A stretch of 7,890 bases of DNA from Betaproteobacteria bacterium (GTDB lineage: Bacteria > Pseudomonadota > Gammaproteobacteria > Burkholderiales > SG8-39): NCBI GenBank assembly GCA_016867955.1, contig VGIE01000089.1, positions 1-7,890 on the forward strand, written 5' to 3'. Made by a program: the position numbers and the translations under genes. The notes beneath the pieces are model-generated. The model was not told where the DNA came from. It saw only the letters and a list, made by a program, of their open reading frames with translations, and did no database searches. This document shows positions 6,577 through 7,890 of this stretch, piece by piece (position 1 is the first letter of the stretch; each line of letters opens with the position of its first letter).

Positions 6577-7890
6577 ATGACGTCAAGGAAAACCGCCTCG
6601 CGCGCATCGACCCGACCCGGCGGTACCCGCATACAGGCCGCCGCCGGCCTGCCCTCGGCCACGCAGTTCTCGCGTTATGCGCGCCAGATGATCGCGGCGC
6701 GGCCCGAACTGACCGCCGAAACCGGCGCTGCGGCGGGTACCGCCTGGACGCGCGCGGCGATGCGCGACTTCCTTCACGCGGCGCTGCAGCAGGGCCGCGG
6801 CATGGAATCGGCGCTGCGCCACCTGCGTGCGCGCGTGATGCTGCGCACCATGCAGCGAGACCTCTCGGGCGTCGCGCCGCTGGCGGAGGTCTGCCGCTGC
6901 ATGACCGATCTCGCCGAAGTCGCGATCGCCGCTGCGATCGCCAGCATCAGCCCTGAACTGGATGCGCGCATGGGCATTCCGGTTGCGCCGCCCGGAACGC
7001 CGGGCGCAGGCGGCCGCCAGCCCCTGCTGGTAGTCGGCATGGGCAAGCTCGGCGGCGGAGAACTGAACGTGTCCTCCGACATCGACCTGGTCTTCGTGTA
7101 TCCGGAGGAGGGCGATACCGACACGCGCGCGATCCAGGGCGGGCGGCACGATTACTCGGTGCACGAGTACTTCAACGCCCTCGGCAAGCGCATCACCGCG
7201 CTGCTGTCCATGCCCACGGCCGAGGGTTTCGTGTTCCGCGTCGACATGCGCCTGCGGCCCTGGGGCGACGCCGGGCCGCTGGCCATCAGCTTCGATGCGC
7301 TCGAACAGTACCTCGTCACCCAGGGACGCGAATGGGAGCGCTATGCCTGGATCAAGGGCCGAACGCTCACCGGCGATGTGGCGGCGCAGCGCGCCCTCAC
7401 CCAGCTGGTGCGCCCCTTCGTATTCCGCAAGTACCTCGATTACGGCGCCTTTGCCGCCATGCGCGAACTTCACGCGCAGATCCGCGAGGAGGTGGCGCGG
7501 CGCGAGCTGGCCGCGCACGTCAAGCTCGGCCCCGGCGGCATTCGCGAGATCGAGTTCATCGCCCAGGCCTTCCAGCTCATCCGCGGCGGCCGCGAGCAGG
7601 CGCTGCAGACGCGCCCCACGCTCGAAGTGCTCGCGCTGCTCGAGGCGCGGCAGCTGCTCGATGCCGTGCAGGCTGCCATCCTGCGCAACGCCTATGACTT
7701 CCTGCGCCGCGTCGAGCACCGCATCCAGTACCTCGATGACGCGCAGACGCACGAACTGCCGCAGGACGCCGGCGACCGCAGACTGCTGGCGCGCGCCATG
7801 GGTTTTGCCGGCTGGCCTGCGTTCATGGCCGCCCTGGATGCCCACCGCACAGCCGTGTCGCGCCAGTTCGAGCAGACCTTCACCACGCAG
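6577..7890 (+). CDS. glnE: Glutamine synthetase adenylyltransferase/deadenylylase GlnE (N-terminal half, cut by window edge)
   Basis: GlnE switches glutamine synthetase off by adenylylating a tyrosine and on by phosphorolytic removal of AMP, according to PII (GlnB) state and glutamine. The 438 codons present, open to the window end, cover the N-terminal deadenylylase nucleotidyltransferase domain and part of the following helical region; E. coli GlnE has 946 residues, so the C-terminal adenylyltransferase domain is outside. Motifs: GMGKLGGGELNVSSDIDL at residues 154-171 with metal-binding D168 and D170, RVDMRLRPWG (221-230), GREWERYAWIKGR (250-262) and KLGPGGIREIEFIAQ (316-330), all as in the family. 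The first 27 residues are basic, low in complexity and not obviously conserved. ATG 6577 is the first in-frame ATG after a TAG at 6499-6501, but no Shine-Dalgarno precedes it; TTG at 6565 is an alternative. It is divergent from yhdP across 172 bases. Confidence 0.97.
   Translation, partial: MTSRKTASRASTRPGGTRIQAAAGLPSATQFSRYARQMIAARPELTAETGAAAGTAWTRAAMRDFLHAALQQGRGMESALRHLRARVMLRTMQRDLSGVAPLAEVCRCMTDLAEVAIAAAIASISPELDARMGIPVAPPGTPGAGGRQPLLVVGMGKLGGGELNVSSDIDLVFVYPEEGDTDTRAIQGGRHDYSVHEYFNALGKRITALLSMPTAEGFVFRVDMRLRPWGDAGPLAISFDALEQYLVTQGREWERYAWIKGRTLTGDVAAQRALTQLVRPFVFRKYLDYGAFAAMRELHAQIREEVARRELAAHVKLGPGGIREIEFIAQAFQLIRGGREQALQTRPTLEVLALLEARQLLDAVQAAILRNAYDFLRRVEHRIQYLDDAQTHELPQDAGDRRLLARAMGFAGWPAFMAALDAHRTAVSRQFEQTFTTQ

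Noticed and set aside
6922..6941. Two GCGATCGC palindromes 12 bases apart in glnE
   Set aside because: They arise from the Ala-Ile repeats AIAAAIA with preferred codons; two copies do not make an array and nothing suggests a functional site.
6583..7845. 420-codon minus-strand open frame opposite glnE
   Set aside because: GlnE family motifs are continuous on the plus strand; the antisense protein is His/Arg/Gly-rich and unrecognised.

Overview
The window is high-GC bacterial chromosome (codon third positions are mostly G or C) and is packed with housekeeping genes. Protein similarity recalled from family knowledge, plus the combination of glnE divergent to a yhdP-nit-tldD row, points to a Proteobacterium, most likely a betaproteobacterium; the order and genus cannot be fixed from this window. 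No phage, transposon, CRISPR, tRNA, rRNA or toxin-antitoxin signature is visible.

Layout. Bases 1-1243 (minus strand) carry the first 414 codons of tldD, the metalloprotease subunit of TldD/TldE; its C terminus is cut by the window edge. Bases 1355-2251 (minus) encode a complete nitrilase-superfamily amidase of the Nit1 type (deaminated-glutathione amidase-like). Bases 2286-6404 (minus) encode a complete YhdP, the very large AsmA-like inner-membrane protein implicated in phospholipid transport to the outer membrane. Bases 6577-7890 (plus) hold the first 438 codons of glnE, the glutamine synthetase adenylyltransferase/deadenylylase; its second half lies outside the window.

The three minus-strand genes read yhdP, nit, tldD with gaps of 33 and 111 bases and could share a transcript. 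A TAGAAT box in the 111-base gap could give tldD its own start. The 172-base yhdP/glnE gap holds two facing -10-like boxes, a G-rich four-tract motif on the minus strand and a 13-base palindrome. GlnE controls nitrogen assimilation and has no obvious functional link to the other three, which concern envelope lipid homeostasis, repair of a damaged metabolite, and peptide processing.

I found no convincing new multi-gene system. The most unusual element is the 5' end of the nit gene: an extra N-terminal segment of about 33 residues encoded by two consecutive inverted repeats, one of them nearly perfect over 34 bases. It looks like a palindromic element that has become coding sequence, or a translational control structure placed inside the reading frame.
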